Positions 45,357 to 56,400 of a DNA stretch of 64,000 bases are shown here, in pieces. A program made the position numbers and the translations under genes. The DNA is taken from contig CACOSI010000002.1 in assembly GCA_902629855.1 (NCBI GenBank), positions 108,002-172,001 of the forward strand, in the 5' to 3' direction. Within the stretch, counting starts at the first letter, position 1. Every line of letters starts with the position of its first letter. A model generated the notes under the pieces. It did no database searches and was not told the DNA's origin. It saw only the letters and a program-made list of their open reading frames with translations. This DNA comes from an uncultured Fidelibacterota bacterium (GTDB taxonomy: Bacteria > Fidelibacterota > Marinisomatia > Marinisomatales > Marinisomataceae).

Positions 45357-45429
45357 GCCTGCGTAGCTCAGTAGGTAGAGCACTTCGTTGGTAACGAAGA
45401 GGTCACCGGTTCAATCCCGGTCGTAGGCT
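45357..45429 (+). tRNA. trnT: tRNA-Thr (anticodon GGU)
   Basis: 73 nt; acceptor GCCTGCG pairs with CGTAGGC (one G-T pair); anticodon loop TTGGTAA (GGT); T-loop GGTTCAATCCC. With the UGU isoacceptor this gives two Thr tRNAs in one transcript. tuf starts 40 bp later. Confidence 0.96.
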
Positions 45430-45469
45430 CAAAAAAAAAGAAAATTGTTAAAAACAAGGAGATAACAAA

Positions 45470-46663
45470 ATGGCTAAAGAAACATTTGTTAGAAATAAGC
45501 CTCACTGTAATATTGGTACTATCGGTCACGTTGACCATGGTAAAACAACATTGACAGCTGCAATTACACAAACCCAATCTAATTTAGGTTTGGCAGCTAA
45601 ACGTGATTTTGACACTATTGATAATGCACCTGAGGAAAAAGAAAGAGGTATTACAATTTCAACTTCACACGTTGAATATGAGACAGCTAACCGCCACTAT
45701 GCGCACGTAGACTGTCCTGGTCACGCTGACTACATCAAAAACATGATTACAGGAGCAGCTCAAATGGATGGAGCTATTCTTGTTGTTAGTGCAGCTGATG
45801 GTCCTATGCCACAAACTAGAGAACACGTATTGCTTGCTAGGCAGGTAAATGTTCCTAGCATTGTGGTTTTTATGAACAAAGTTGACCAAGTTGACGATCC
45901 TGAATTATTGGAATTGGTAGAAATGGAATTAAGAGATCTTCTAAGTGAATACAAATTCGATGGTGATAATACACCTATCGTTAAAGGTAGTGCTTTAAAA
46001 GCTCTTGAAAATCCAAGTGACGAAGAAGCTGTAAAATGTATTGGCGAGCTTATGGAAGCTTGTGATACTTTTATTCCGCAGCCTGAACGTGCTATTGATA
46101 AGCCTTTCTTAATGCCTGTTGAAGATGTTTTCAGTATTACTGGTAGAGGTACTGTTGGTACTGGTAGAATCGAATCAGGAAAAATTAAGGTTGGTGAAGA
46201 GGTTGAAGTTGTCGGCTTAGACAATAAAATTGGAACAACTACTGTTACTGGTGTTGAAATGTTCCAAAAAACACTAGAAGAAGGTGAGGCTGGAGATAAT
46301 GCAGGTTTACTTCTTAGAGGTGTTGAAAAAGAAGACCTAAAAAGAGGTGTAGTTTTAGCTGCTAAAGGTTCTATTACTCCTCACACCAAGTTCAAAGCAA
46401 ACGTTTACGTTTTGAAAAAAGAAGAAGGTGGAAGACATACTCCATTTTTTAATAACTACAGACCGCAGTTTTACTTCAGAACAACTGACGTAACTGGTGT
46501 TGTTTCACTACCTGAAGGTACTGAAATGGTTATGCCTGGAGATAATGTTGAAATGTCCGTTGAATTAATTACACCGATTGCTATGGATCAAGAGTTAAGA
46601 TTCGCTATTAGAGAAGGTGGACATACAGTAGGAGCTGGAGTAGTAACTACCGTAACTGACTAA
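45470..46663 (+). CDS. tuf: Elongation factor Tu
   Basis: 397 residues. EF-Tu brings aminoacyl-tRNA to the ribosome. G-domain motifs: [36 protein letters not shown]; domains II and III are complete, ending [13 protein letters not shown] strong AAGGAG Shine-Dalgarno lies 8 bp upstream. With no promoter visible in the 40-bp gap it is probably cotranscribed with the tRNA cluster. No second tuf follows fusA, so this may be the only copy. Confidence 0.98.
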   Translation: MAKETFVRNKPHCNIGTIGHVDHGKTTLTAAITQTQSNLGLAAKRDFDTIDNAPEEKERGITISTSHVEYETANRHYAHVDCPGHADYIKNMITGAAQMDGAILVVSAADGPMPQTREHVLLARQVNVPSIVVFMNKVDQVDDPELLELVEMELRDLLSEYKFDGDNTPIVKGSALKALENPSDEEAVKCIGELMEACDTFIPQPERAIDKPFLMPVEDVFSITGRGTVGTGRIESGKIKVGEEVEVVGLDNKIGTTTVTGVEMFQKTLEEGEAGDNAGLLLRGVEKEDLKRGVVLAAKGSITPHTKFKANVYVLKKEEGGRHTPFFNNYRPQFYFRTTDVTGVVSLPEGTEMVMPGDNVEMSVELITPIAMDQELRFAIREGGHTVGAGVVTTVTD

Positions 46664-46827
46664 TGGCTGGAAATAGTAAAAGAGCAATTGTAAGACTTGA
46701 GAGTTCTGCAGGGACAGGGTACCGTTATACTGTTACTAAGAATAAGAGTAAACATCCCGACAAACTTGAATATAAAAAGTTTGACCCTGTAGCTCGCAAG
46801 CATGTTCTTTTCAAAGAAATTAAATAG
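46663..46827 (+). CDS. rpmG: 50S ribosomal protein L33, cysteine-free form
   Basis: 54 residues, with the ATG sharing a base with the tuf stop (TAATG). L33 pattern: [20 protein letters not shown], then [20 protein letters not shown]. There are no cysteines, so it is the zinc-independent (C-minus) type as in most proteobacteria, which spares zinc. It is followed after 5 bp by tRNA-Trp, the conserved tuf-rpmG-trnW-secE-nusG order. Confidence 0.95.
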   Translation: MAGNSKRAIVRLESSAGTGYRYTVTKNKSKHPDKLEYKKFDPVARKHVLFKEIK

Positions 46828-46832
46828 CATAT

Positions 46833-46905
46833 AGGTGAGTAGCTCAATTGGTAGAGCATCGGTCTCCAAAACCGGGGGTTGCGGGTTCAATTCCTGCCTC
46901 ACCTG
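46833..46905 (+). tRNA. trnW: tRNA-Trp (anticodon CCA)
   Basis: 73 nt; acceptor AGGTGAG pairs with CTCACCT, discriminator G as expected for Trp; anticodon loop CTCCAAA (CCA); T-loop GGTTCAATTCC. It is located between rpmG and secE. Confidence 0.96.
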
Positions 46906-46921
46906 CGAGATAGGATAGTTT

Positions 46922-47104
46922 ATGTTTAGTAGAGTTAAAAATTTTTTAAATCAGGTTTACTTGGAAATGAATAAAGTTTCTTGGCCTTCTTATAATGAGT
47001 TGAGAGGTTCGACCTATTTAATAATTATTTTCTTCTTACTTTTTGTTCTATTCTTATTTGGAATTGATTGGGTAATTCAGAGGTTTATGAGGGTATTAAT
47101 ATGA
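46922..47104 (+). CDS. secE: Preprotein translocase subunit SecE
   Basis: 60 residues. SecE is the clamp of the SecYEG channel. The amphipathic helix with NQVYLEMNKVSWPSYNELRG (about 10-29) and a single membrane helix (about 31-51) match the short form of SecE. It overlaps nusG by 4 bp. Confidence 0.95.
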   Translation: MFSRVKNFLNQVYLEMNKVSWPSYNELRGSTYLIIIFFLLFVLFLFGIDWVIQRFMRVLI

Positions 47105-47634
47105 ATTGGTATAGCTTAAGAGTAATGTCTGGAAAAGAATCTAAGGTAAAGGATAGCATTTTTAGGGAGCTTGATTACGAAAAAGATTTAAAAGCTAATG
47201 TAGAAGAAATTTTAATACCGATTGAAAATGTTGTTGATATTAAAAATGGGAAGAAGACTGTAAAAGAAAAGAGTCTATTACCCGGATACATTTTGGTTAA
47301 AATGCAGATGAACAATGAGACAAAATTTTTTATTGAAAGTATTGATGGTGTAATGAGCTTTGTTGGCCCTAGAGGAAATCCTCAGACTGTAAGTGAAATT
47401 GAAATGAGTAGATATCTATCAACAACTGAAGGAGACGATGTTTCTAAGGAAGATTTAGACGAAATTCCATTCAAAGTTGGTGATTCTGTAAAAGTGATAG
47501 ATGGCCCATTTAAAGAGTTTAATGGTTTAGTTCAAGAAGTAAATGATAGAAATAGGATCAAAGTAAATGTTAATATTTTTGGAAGACCTACACCTATTGA
47601 ATTAAGTATGAATCAAATTTTAAGTGAAAGTTAA
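47101..47634 (+). CDS. nusG: Transcription antitermination/elongation factor NusG
   Basis: 177 residues from ATG 47101; an upstream in-frame TTG (47068) would lie inside secE and is less likely because [13 protein letters not shown] is the normal NusG beginning. The NGN domain has [10 protein letters not shown] and [12 protein letters not shown]; the C-terminal KOW domain is [20 protein letters not shown]. NusG binds RNA polymerase's clamp and couples it to ribosomes or Rho. rplK follows after 2 bp. Confidence 0.97.
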   Translation: MNWYSLRVMSGKESKVKDSIFRELDYEKDLKANVEEILIPIENVVDIKNGKKTVKEKSLLPGYILVKMQMNNETKFFIESIDGVMSFVGPRGNPQTVSEIEMSRYLSTTEGDDVSKEDLDEIPFKVGDSVKVIDGPFKEFNGLVQEVNDRNRIKVNVNIFGRPTPIELSMNQILSES

Positions 47635-47636
47635 AA

Positions 47637-48065
47637 ATGGCTGAAAAAGAAAAAACTGGTTTAATAAAATTACAAATTGCTGCTGGGCAAGCAAATCCTG
47701 CGCCTCCAGTTGGACCTGCACTTGGTCAACATGGTGTAAATATTATGGACTTTTGCAATGCTTTTAATGATGCTACTAAGGAATTGCAAGGAATGTTAAC
47801 GCCAGTTATTATCACAGTCTATAAAGATAGATCATTTACTTTTGAAACTAAATCACCTCCAGCATCTACACTAATTATGAAAGAATTGAAGATGAAAAAA
47901 GGTTCACAAGAACCTAATAAAGATAAGGTTGGAAGTATTTCTTTATCTCAATGTAAAAAAATTGCAGAAATTAAAATGAAAGATTTAAATGCACACAGCC
48001 TAGATCAAGCTGCAGAAATGATAGCAGGTACTGCTGTGAGCATGGGTATCGAGGTTGAAAGATGA
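47637..48065 (+). CDS. rplK: 50S ribosomal protein L11
   Basis: 142 residues. L11 binds the GTPase centre of 23S rRNA and is the sensor for Rel activation by uncharged tRNA. Signatures: [20 protein letters not shown] at the start and the C-terminal rRNA-binding part [20 protein letters not shown]. It overlaps rplA by 4 bp. Confidence 0.98.
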   Translation: MAEKEKTGLIKLQIAAGQANPAPPVGPALGQHGVNIMDFCNAFNDATKELQGMLTPVIITVYKDRSFTFETKSPPASTLIMKELKMKKGSQEPNKDKVGSISLSQCKKIAEIKMKDLNAHSLDQAAEMIAGTAVSMGIEVER

Positions 48066-48742
48066 AAAATACTAAATTTTCAAAATTGGTTTCCGAAAAA
48101 GTTGATTTAACTAAGTTTTTTAATGTTGATGAAGCGTTAGGGTTTGTCATGGAATTTAAAAAAGAATCTTTCGATGAATCAGTTGATGTAGCATTTAATT
48201 TAGGTGTTGATCCTAGACATGCAGAAGAAAATATCAGATTAAGTATCAATTTACCGCATGGAGTTGGTAAGGATGTATCTGTACTAGCGATTGTTAACGA
48301 AGATAAAGTGGATGAAGCTAAAAAAGCAGGAGCTGATTTTGTCGGAAAAGATGATTATTTAGAAAAAATTAAAGGTGGATGGAGCGATGTTGATAAGATT
48401 GTTGTTACGCCAGATTTGATGGTTCATCTTGGTAAGCTTGGTAAAGTGCTTGGACCAAAAGGGCTTATGCCTAATCCTAAGTCAGGTACTGTTACAAATG
48501 ATGTTGGTAAAGCTGTTAAAGAATTAAAAGCAGGAAAGCTTGATGCCAGAGTTGAGAAAAATGGTATATTACACTCATCTATCGGAAAAACTTCTTTTTC
48601 TTCTGATCAGCTTAAGGAAAATTTTGATGCATTGCACAATGCAATCATCTCTGCTAAGCCTAATTCTTTTAAAGGTAAATATTTAAAATCTATAAGTATT
48701 TCATCAACGCATGGTCCAGGACTTAAGGTGGGAGTTGAATAA
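48062..48742 (+). CDS. rplA: 50S ribosomal protein L1
   Basis: 226 residues. L1 forms the movable stalk at the E site. [19 protein letters not shown], the [20 protein letters not shown] loop and [15 protein letters not shown] are typical. In many bacteria L1 represses its own rplK-rplA mRNA, but the leader region here offers only 2 bp before rplK. It shares a base with rplJ (TAATG). Confidence 0.98.
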   Translation: MKNTKFSKLVSEKVDLTKFFNVDEALGFVMEFKKESFDESVDVAFNLGVDPRHAEENIRLSINLPHGVGKDVSVLAIVNEDKVDEAKKAGADFVGKDDYLEKIKGGWSDVDKIVVTPDLMVHLGKLGKVLGPKGLMPNPKSGTVTNDVGKAVKELKAGKLDARVEKNGILHSSIGKTSFSSDQLKENFDALHNAIISAKPNSFKGKYLKSISISSTHGPGLKVGVE

Positions 48743-49260
48743 TGCCTAGCAATAAAAATTTAGAGTCAGTAAAAAGCCTTACCGAAAAGCTAGACAAAGC
48801 TAAGGCAATATATTTTACAGATTATTTAGGTCTTGACGTTGTTAGCATCACAAAGTTGAGAAAAGAATTTGTAAGTAATGATGTTGAGTTTACTATAGCT
48901 AAAAATACATTGATTAAATTAGCAGCAAAAGATGTTGGAATGGATGGCATTGATGATTTTTTAAGTGGTCCAACTGCAATGGCTGTTAGCTATGAAGATC
49001 CAACAAATCCTGCGAAGGTCATTAAAGAATTTTTAAAAGATTTTGATAAACCAGCTGTTAAAGGTATGATTTTAGATGGTCAAGTTTTTCCTGCAGAAGA
49101 ATTTGATAAAATTGCAAATCTTCCTTCGAAAGAACAGTTACTTTCAAAGCTTGTTGGTATGCTTAATTCTCCATTGTCGAAATTAAGTAGTACGCTTGGA
49201 AGCCCAGTATCAGGTTTATTAGGAACACTTGAACAATTAAATTCAAAGAAAGGTAGTTAA
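48742..49260 (+). CDS. rplJ: 50S ribosomal protein L10
   Basis: 172 residues. L10 carries the L7/L12 dimers on the stalk. [33 protein letters not shown] and the C-terminal helix for L12 binding ([12 protein letters not shown] end) are present. The start abuts rplA with no leader, so the L10-binding attenuator found in many bacteria cannot lie between rplA and rplJ. rplL follows after 2 bp. Confidence 0.97.
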   Translation: MPSNKNLESVKSLTEKLDKAKAIYFTDYLGLDVVSITKLRKEFVSNDVEFTIAKNTLIKLAAKDVGMDGIDDFLSGPTAMAVSYEDPTNPAKVIKEFLKDFDKPAVKGMILDGQVFPAEEFDKIANLPSKEQLLSKLVGMLNSPLSKLSSTLGSPVSGLLGTLEQLNSKKGS

Positions 49261-49262
49261 AA

Positions 49263-49643
49263 ATGAGCGTTAAAAGAGAAGATGTTTTAAAATATCTTGA
49301 AGAAGCTAATATGATAGAAATATCTGAGCTTGTAAAAGATATTGAAGATAAATTTGGTGTAACTGCTGCTGTACCCGTTGCAGCTGCTGCTGGTGGGGCT
49401 TCCACTGGTGAGGCTTCTGAAGGTGCAGAAAAAAGCAGTTTTGATGTTGTACTAGCTGCTGCTGGTCAGTCAAAAATATCTGTTATTAAAGTTGTTAGAG
49501 AGATTACTAGTTTAGGATTAAAAGAAGCTAAAGAATTGGTTGATTCTGCTCCGAAAGCTGTAAAAGAAGGCGTCGCAAAAGATGAGGCTGAAACATTAAA
49601 GTCTCAACTTGAAGAAGCTGGAGCTACAGTAGAATTAAAATAG
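49263..49643 (+). CDS. rplL: 50S ribosomal protein L7/L12
   Basis: 126 residues. The stalk protein recruits translation GTPases. The N-terminal dimerisation helices and the hinge ([19 protein letters not shown]) lead to the C-terminal domain with [20 protein letters not shown] and the TVELK end. A 43-bp gap follows before rpoB, holding only a Shine-Dalgarno. Confidence 0.98.
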   Translation: MSVKREDVLKYLEEANMIEISELVKDIEDKFGVTAAVPVAAAAGGASTGEASEGAEKSSFDVVLAAAGQSKISVIKVVREITSLGLKEAKELVDSAPKAVKEGVAKDEAETLKSQLEEAGATVELK

Positions 49644-49686
49644 TAGAAGTAATTACAATTAACCAATTTTTTGGAGGCAAGTTATC

Positions 49687-52600
49687 TTGAAAAATAACAA
49701 GTTAAACACTAGACATAATTTTGAAAAAATAAAAACTACCACCGAATTTCCAGATCTTTTAGATCTGCAAGTCGGCTCATTCCATGATTTTCTTCAGGAA
49801 GATTTAAATCCTAAGGAAAGAGAAATGTTTGGATTACATGAAGCTTTTGCTTCAATTTTTCCTTTGCAGGATAATCATGAAAATTACATACTTGAGTATA
49901 AAAGTTATACTATAGGTAAACCCAGATATACACCAAAAGAATGTTCTGATAGAGGTATTACCTACAGCGTCCCGCTCAAAGTTCAATTAAGATTAAAAAT
50001 TACGGACGAAAAAGATAAAAAGAAGTTTGCTCAGGTAATTGATCAAGATGTATACTTTGGAAACATACCATACATGACTGAAAAAGGTACATTCATTATT
50101 AATGGTGCTGAGAGAACAGTCGTGACTCAACTTCAAAGGTCACCAGGTGCGTTTTTCGATCAAAAATTTCATCCTAATGGAGCAAAGCTATATAATGCAA
50201 GAATCATCCCTATTAGAGGTTCATGGATTGACTTTACAACAGACATTAATGATATTCTTTTTACTATTATTGATAGAAAAAGAAAATTTCCCGCAACTTT
50301 ACTATTGAGGTCATTAGGATTTAGTACTGATGAAGACATTTATAATGCATTTGGTTTAATTCATGAACTTGATCCTTCAAAAATTAAAGATGAAGAGATA
50401 GCAGACTATATTGTTGTTGAAGATATAATTGATACTGAAACTGGCGAATTATTCGTTGAAGGTGGAAAAGAATTAAACGAATCAATTTTGAAGACGCTTG
50501 TCAAAAGTGGTAGTAAAAGTGTTAAGCTTGTTGATGTTAGAAATAGCATTGATAGTATGATGATTCACAATACAATTCAAAAAGATCCTACAAAATCTAC
50601 AGAAGAAGCCTTAACAAAAGTTTACTTTCTTCTTAGAGGAAGTGAAGCACCTAGTCCCGAATCTGCTGAAAAATTTATTAATAGAATGTTTTTCTTTCCA
50701 AAAAAATATGATTTAGGACAGGTTGGAAGATATCGACTCGATAAACAATTTAACCTAGATAATTCTGGCAAAGATTCTGTTCTTACATTAGATGACTTCT
50801 TAATTACCTTGAAGTATCTAATTCAAATGAGAAAAGGTTTAAGAGCTCCTGATGATATTGATCATTTAGGAAATAGAAGAGTTAGAACTGTTGGTGAACA
50901 ACTTAAAGTTCAATTTAATTCTGCTCTAGCTAGAATGGTCAGAACCGTTTATGAAAGAATGAATCTTAGAGAATCTGAGACTATTACTCCACAAGATTTA
51001 ATTAATTCAAGATTAGTAACAACAGTAATTAATACCTTCTTTGGCACCAGTCAATTGTCACAATTTGGAGATCAAACTAATCCTCTTGCTGAAATCACAC
51101 ACAAGAGAAGAATTTCATCTTTGGGACCAGGAGGTCTTTCAAGAGAAAGAGCAGGGTTTGAAGTACGAGATGTGCATTATACACACTATGGGAGACTATG
51201 TCCTATTGAAACTCCTGAAGGTCCAAACATTGGTCTTATTTCTTCATTAGCACTAATGGCTAAAATTAACAGACATGGATTTATTGAAGCTCCATACAGA
51301 AAAATAGATACAAAAAAACTTACAAATAAAGTTGAATATTTATCAGCAGATGACGAAGATAGAGCAAACATTGCTCAATCCGGTTTGGCAATTAACAAAA
51401 ATAATCTTATTTCAGAAGATAAAGTTCGTGTTAGATCAAAAGGTGACTTCCCAGTTGTTGATGTTGAGGAAGTACATTATTCTGATATTGTTCCAAATCA
51501 GATTTTAAGTGTTGCTGCTGCTTTAATTCCTTTCGTAGAACATGATGATGCTAATAGAGCCCTAATGGGTTCAAATATGCAACGTCAATCTGTTCCACTT
51601 ATGAAAACAGAGGCGCCAATTGTTGCAACAGGAATGGAAAAAGTTGTAGCGAAAGATTCTAAGTCTGTTCTTTTATCTCCTGTAAGTGGAAAAGTAGTTC
51701 ACGTTGACTCTAATAAGGTTGTAATTAAAGATAGTAATTTTTCAGAAGACTCTGTTTTGATAAAAGATGAAGATCTATGCACGGTTAATCTTATTAAATA
51801 TAGCCGTTCAAACCAAAACACTTGTTATAATCAAAAGGTTTTAGTGAGAGTCGGTGATAAAGTTAAAAAAGGCGATGTAATTGCTGATGGAGCATCTACT
51901 CAAGGTGGAGAATTAGCACTAGGAAAAAATGTTTTGATTGCATTCATGCCTTGGAATGGCTACAACTTTGAAGACGCTATAGTAATTAACGAAAGATTAG
52001 TTCGTGATGATATTTTTACATCAATTCATGTAAATGAGATTGAACTTGAAGTTAGAGATACAAAAAGAGGTGAAGAGGAATTAACGCCTGAGATACCAAA
52101 TGTTAGCGAGGAAGCTACTGCACAACTTGATGAAACAGGTCTTATAAGAGTAGGTGCAATTGTTAATGAGGATGACATTTTGATTGGAAAGGTAACTCCA
52201 AAAGGTGAAACTGATCCTTCTCCCGAAGAAAAACTATTAAGAGCTATTTTTGGAGAAAAGGCTGGTGATGTTAAGGATGCATCGAAAAAAGCTGAGCCAG
52301 GAGTAAAAGGTGTAGTTATCAAAACTGATTTATATGAAAAAACCTCAAAGAAATCCAGAGCTGAAGTTAATTTGTCTATTAAGGAGCTTCAGAAGAAAAA
52401 ACGTGAAGATGAAAAAAATCTTCGTCAAATCAGGGATAGTAAAATTATCAGCATTTTAAAAGATAAATCTTCTTTAGGTATTAAAGACAATAATGATAAG
52501 GTGCTTGTTAAAAAAGGAACTAAGCTTACAGTCAAAAAGCTTGAATCATTGAATTTTGAACTATTTAGTTTGGATGAACCTTGGATTTCTGGACCTAAGT

Positions 52601-53442
52601 CTTGGGATAAGATTACGTCAATTTTAAATTCATTTACTTCCCATTTGGCCAAGCTAGAAGACAGACTAGAAACAGATATTTTTAAACTTAAAGAAGGTGA
52701 TCAGCTTCAGCCAGGTATTCTTAAACTTGCTAAGGTATATGTTGCTAATAAGAGGAAAATATCTATTGGTGATAAAATGGCTGGAAGACATGGTAATAAA
52801 GGTGTCATTGCTACAATTGTCCCGGAAGAAAACATGCCTTATTTAGAAGATGGTACTCCTGTTGATATATGTTTAAATCCAATGGGTGTTCCTTCAAGAA
52901 TGAATCTTGGCCAGTTATACGAAACTATGCTTGGTTGGGCAGGAAAAATTTTAGATGAAAAATATGCTACTCCGGTTTTCAACGGTGCTTCTCCTGAAGA
53001 AGTTGCAATAAAAATGAAAGACGCTGGCTTGCCAGAGTCTGGAAAGGTAGACTTATATGATGGATTAACAGGAGAAAAAATTGATAATCCAGTATTGGTA
53101 GGTTATCAATATATGATGAAATTATATCATATGGTTGATGACAAAATGCATGCTAGATCCACTGGACCATATTCACTTGTTACTCAACAACCTCTAGGGG
53201 GTAAAGCACAGTTTGGTGGACAAAGGTTTGGTGAAATGGAAGTTTGGGCCTTACAAGCTTATGGAGCTGCTCACATTCTTCGTGAAATACTTACAATTAA
53301 ATCAGACGATATTGAAGGTAGGTCCAAAGTTTACAGCGCTTTAGTTAAGGGAGAAGATTTACCTGATCCTACTACACCAGAAGCGTTCAACGTTTTCATG
53401 AAAGAAATTCAAGGTTTAGGTCTTGATATAAATTTAGATTAA
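49687..53442 (+). CDS. rpoB: DNA-directed RNA polymerase beta subunit
   Basis: 1251 residues from TTG 49687, preceded by TTGGAGG 10 bp upstream; no ATG fits the N-terminus. The fork loop has GTSQLSQFGDQTNPLAEITH and RRISSLGPGGLSRERAGFEV, then GRLCPIETPEGPNIGLISS; the C-terminal clamp is complete (GGQRFGEMEVWALQAYGAAH). A Gly replaces the E. coli Met515 and an Ala replaces Ser522 in the rifampicin pocket; Ala522 is common in the FCB group. It is part of the canonical rplKAJL-rpoBC operon. Confidence 0.98.
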   Translation: MKNNKLNTRHNFEKIKTTTEFPDLLDLQVGSFHDFLQEDLNPKEREMFGLHEAFASIFPLQDNHENYILEYKSYTIGKPRYTPKECSDRGITYSVPLKVQLRLKITDEKDKKKFAQVIDQDVYFGNIPYMTEKGTFIINGAERTVVTQLQRSPGAFFDQKFHPNGAKLYNARIIPIRGSWIDFTTDINDILFTIIDRKRKFPATLLLRSLGFSTDEDIYNAFGLIHELDPSKIKDEEIADYIVVEDIIDTETGELFVEGGKELNESILKTLVKSGSKSVKLVDVRNSIDSMMIHNTIQKDPTKSTEEALTKVYFLLRGSEAPSPESAEKFINRMFFFPKKYDLGQVGRYRLDKQFNLDNSGKDSVLTLDDFLITLKYLIQMRKGLRAPDDIDHLGNRRVRTVGEQLKVQFNSALARMVRTVYERMNLRESETITPQDLINSRLVTTVINTFFGTSQLSQFGDQTNPLAEITHKRRISSLGPGGLSRERAGFEVRDVHYTHYGRLCPIETPEGPNIGLISSLALMAKINRHGFIEAPYRKIDTKKLTNKVEYLSADDEDRANIAQSGLAINKNNLISEDKVRVRSKGDFPVVDVEEVHYSDIVPNQILSVAAALIPFVEHDDANRALMGSNMQRQSVPLMKTEAPIVATGMEKVVAKDSKSVLLSPVSGKVVHVDSNKVVIKDSNFSEDSVLIKDEDLCTVNLIKYSRSNQNTCYNQKVLVRVGDKVKKGDVIADGASTQGGELALGKNVLIAFMPWNGYNFEDAIVINERLVRDDIFTSIHVNEIELEVRDTKRGEEELTPEIPNVSEEATAQLDETGLIRVGAIVNEDDILIGKVTPKGETDPSPEEKLLRAIFGEKAGDVKDASKKAEPGVKGVVIKTDLYEKTSKKSRAEVNLSIKELQKKKREDEKNLRQIRDSKIISILKDKSSLGIKDNNDKVLVKKGTKLTVKKLESLNFELFSLDEPWISGPKSWDKITSILNSFTSHLAKLEDRLETDIFKLKEGDQLQPGILKLAKVYVANKRKISIGDKMAGRHGNKGVIATIVPEENMPYLEDGTPVDICLNPMGVPSRMNLGQLYETMLGWAGKILDEKYATPVFNGASPEEVAIKMKDAGLPESGKVDLYDGLTGEKIDNPVLVGYQYMMKLYHMVDDKMHARSTGPYSLVTQQPLGGKAQFGGQRFGEMEVWALQAYGAAHILREILTIKSDDIEGRSKVYSALVKGEDLPDPTTPEAFNVFMKEIQGLGLDINLD

Positions 53443-53453
53443 AGGAAAAATAA

Positions 53454-56400
53454 ATGTACAAAGCGAAAAATAGTATATCAATAAAGTTAGCTTCTCCAGA
53501 AAAAATTCTTGAAGGTTCTTTTGGTGAAGTATTAAAACCTGAAACAATCAATTACAGGTCTTACAAACCTGAAAAGGATGGACTATTTTGTGAAAAAATC
53601 TTTGGACCTGTAAAGGATTTTGAATGTCATTGCGGCAAGTATAAAGGAATTAGGTACCGAGGAATTATTTGTGATAGATGTGGAGTAGAGGTTACAACTA
53701 AGAAAGTTAGAAGAAACCGCATGGGACATATAACCTTGGCTGTTCCAGTAGTACACATTTGGTTTTTAAAATCTATTCCAAGTAAGCTTAGCTACATTTT
53801 AGGAAAAAGTGCTAAACAGCTTGAAAGTGTTATTTATTATGAAAACTATTTAGTAATAAATCCTGGTAAAAGCGGATATAAAAGATTTGAATTAATAGAT
53901 GAAGAGGCATTTATTGAATTAGATCAGGAGTTTGGATATGATGCTGTATCACAGGAGGAGAAAGAAGAGGAATCCTATTTTTATGCAGCTATGGGCGGTG
54001 AAGCAATAAAAGATGCATTAGCTGAAATGGATTTACTTGAATTGAAAAAAGAGCTAGAGTTAATTAGTTCCACAACAAAATCTAAACAAAAAAGAGAAGA
54101 TGCGCTGAAAAGACTTAAAGTTGTTAAAGATTTTGCTCAAGACAGGAACAATAAACCTGAATGGATGATAGTTTCAATTTTACCGGTTATGCCACCTGAA
54201 TTACGACCATTAGTCCCGCTTGAAGGTGGAAGATTCGCAGCAAGTGACTTAAATGATTTGTACAGAAGAATTATTATTAGAAATAACCGATTAAAACAGC
54301 TTATGGACATCCAAGCTCCCGAGGTTATTCTTAGAAATGAAAAAAGAATGTTGCAGGAATCTGTTGATGCATTATTTGATAATACAAAGAGAAAAACTGC
54401 TATTAGAAGTGGTTCAAAAAGACCTTTAAAATCAATTTCTGATATGTTAAGAGGTAAGCAAGGTAGATTTAGACAAAATCTTCTTGGTAAAAGAGTTGAT
54501 TATTCTGGTAGATCTGTGATTGTTGTTGGTCCAGAATTGAGAATGACAGAATGTGGAATTCCTAAAAATATGGCCTTGGAGCTATTTAAACCTCATTTAA
54601 TAAGGGAATTAATTAGGAGAGATATGGCAGCTACTCCAAGAAGCGCAAAGCTAATGATTGAAAATAAAGAATCATTTGTTTATGAAATCCTTGAGAGTGT
54701 AGTAAAAGATCATCCAGTTTTGTTGAATCGTGCTCCTACTCTTCATAGACTGGGTATTATTGCGTTTCAACCAATTTTAATTGACGGTAAAGCAATCAGA
54801 GTTCATCCACTTGTTTGTTCAGCTTTCAACGCAGACTTTGATGGTGACCAAATGGCAGTTCATGTACCTTTATCAATTCCATCACAATTGGAAGCAAGAA
54901 TTTTAATGATGGCTAGTCAGAATGTTTTACATCCTGCCAGCGGAAAGCCAATAACTTTACCTTCTCAAGATATGATTCTTGGGTGTTACTATTTGACTAG
55001 AGGAAAGAAAGGTGACGTAGGTGAAGGCAAATCATTTGGATCTTTAGATGAGGTTAGAATTGCTTACGACAATGGAAAAGTTGGCATGCATGCTATAATT
55101 AACGTTAGACATAATGGTCAATGGTATATGAATACTACTGCAGGAAGAGCAATTTTTAATTCAATCATTCCAGAAGAGTTAGGCTATTATGATGAAATTA
55201 TATCTAAGAAAAAACTTAGTTTTATAATTGGGGAATCTTTTGTAAAAGCTGGTAATCAAAAAACAGTTCAGTTGCTTGATGACTTGAAAGATATTGGTTT
55301 CAAAACAGCAACTATGAGTGGTGTATCTATATCTATAAGTGATATTATTATTCCAGACGCCAAACACGATATCATTAACCGTGCGGAAAATGAGGTTGAA
55401 AAAATACAACAAAGATTTGATCGACATGTGCTAACAGAAGGTGAAAGATACAATAAGGTAATAGATGTATGGACAAAAGCTACCAGTGAAGTAGCTGATG
55501 TGATGATGGATGGATTAAGATCTGATGAAGAAGGATTTAATTCTCTATTTATTTCATCAGATTCTGGTGCGAGAGGTAGTGGAGACCAAATAAAACAGCT
55601 AGCAGGAATGAGAGGACTTATGGCTAAACCAAGAAAGTCAATGGTTGGTGGTGGAGAGATTATTGAAAGTCCTATTCAATCAAACTTCAAAGAAGGTTTA
55701 TCTGTAATGGAATATTTTATTTCCACTCACGGTGCAAGAAAGGGTCTGGCTGATACAGCTTTAAAAACTGCTGATGCAGGATATTTAACTAGAAGACTCG
55801 TTGATGTAGCACAAGATGTTACTATTTCTGAGCATGATTGTAAAACCATAAATGGTATTACAGTTTCAGACCTAAAAGAGGGAGAGGAGATAGTTGAATC
55901 ATTATCAGAAAGAATCCTCGGCAGAACATCTTCTGAGAAAATTATTGTTGATGGGAAAACTGTTGTTAAAGCTGGAGATATTTTTGATGAAAAATTAGCT
56001 GAATTTGTTGTTAATAATAATTTTAATAGTATTAAAATTAAATCAATTCTAACATGTGAATCTCGCAGAGGTGTATGTGCTAAATGTTATGGTTGGGATT
56101 TGACAAGGAGAGAATTGGTTACCCAAGGTACTGCTGTAGGTATTATCGCAGCCCAGAGTATTGGAGAGCCTGGAACTCAGTTAACTTTGAGAACTTTCCA
56201 TATTGGTGGAACTGCAACAAGAATTGCTGAAGAGTCAGATAAAAAATCAAGATTTAATGGTAAAGCTAGCTTTAGTGATGACTTTATTCCTGCAAAAACT
56301 ATTGATGAAGATGGTATTTCTGTCACAAGATGTCTTTCAAGAAACTCCAAATTATTTATCAATGATTCAAAAGGTAATATTTTAGAAGAATTTAACGTAC

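Noticed and set aside
45078..45394. Open frames on both strands across the tRNA cluster
   Set aside because: They cover the tRNA genes; such translations are well-known false protein calls from tRNA arrays.
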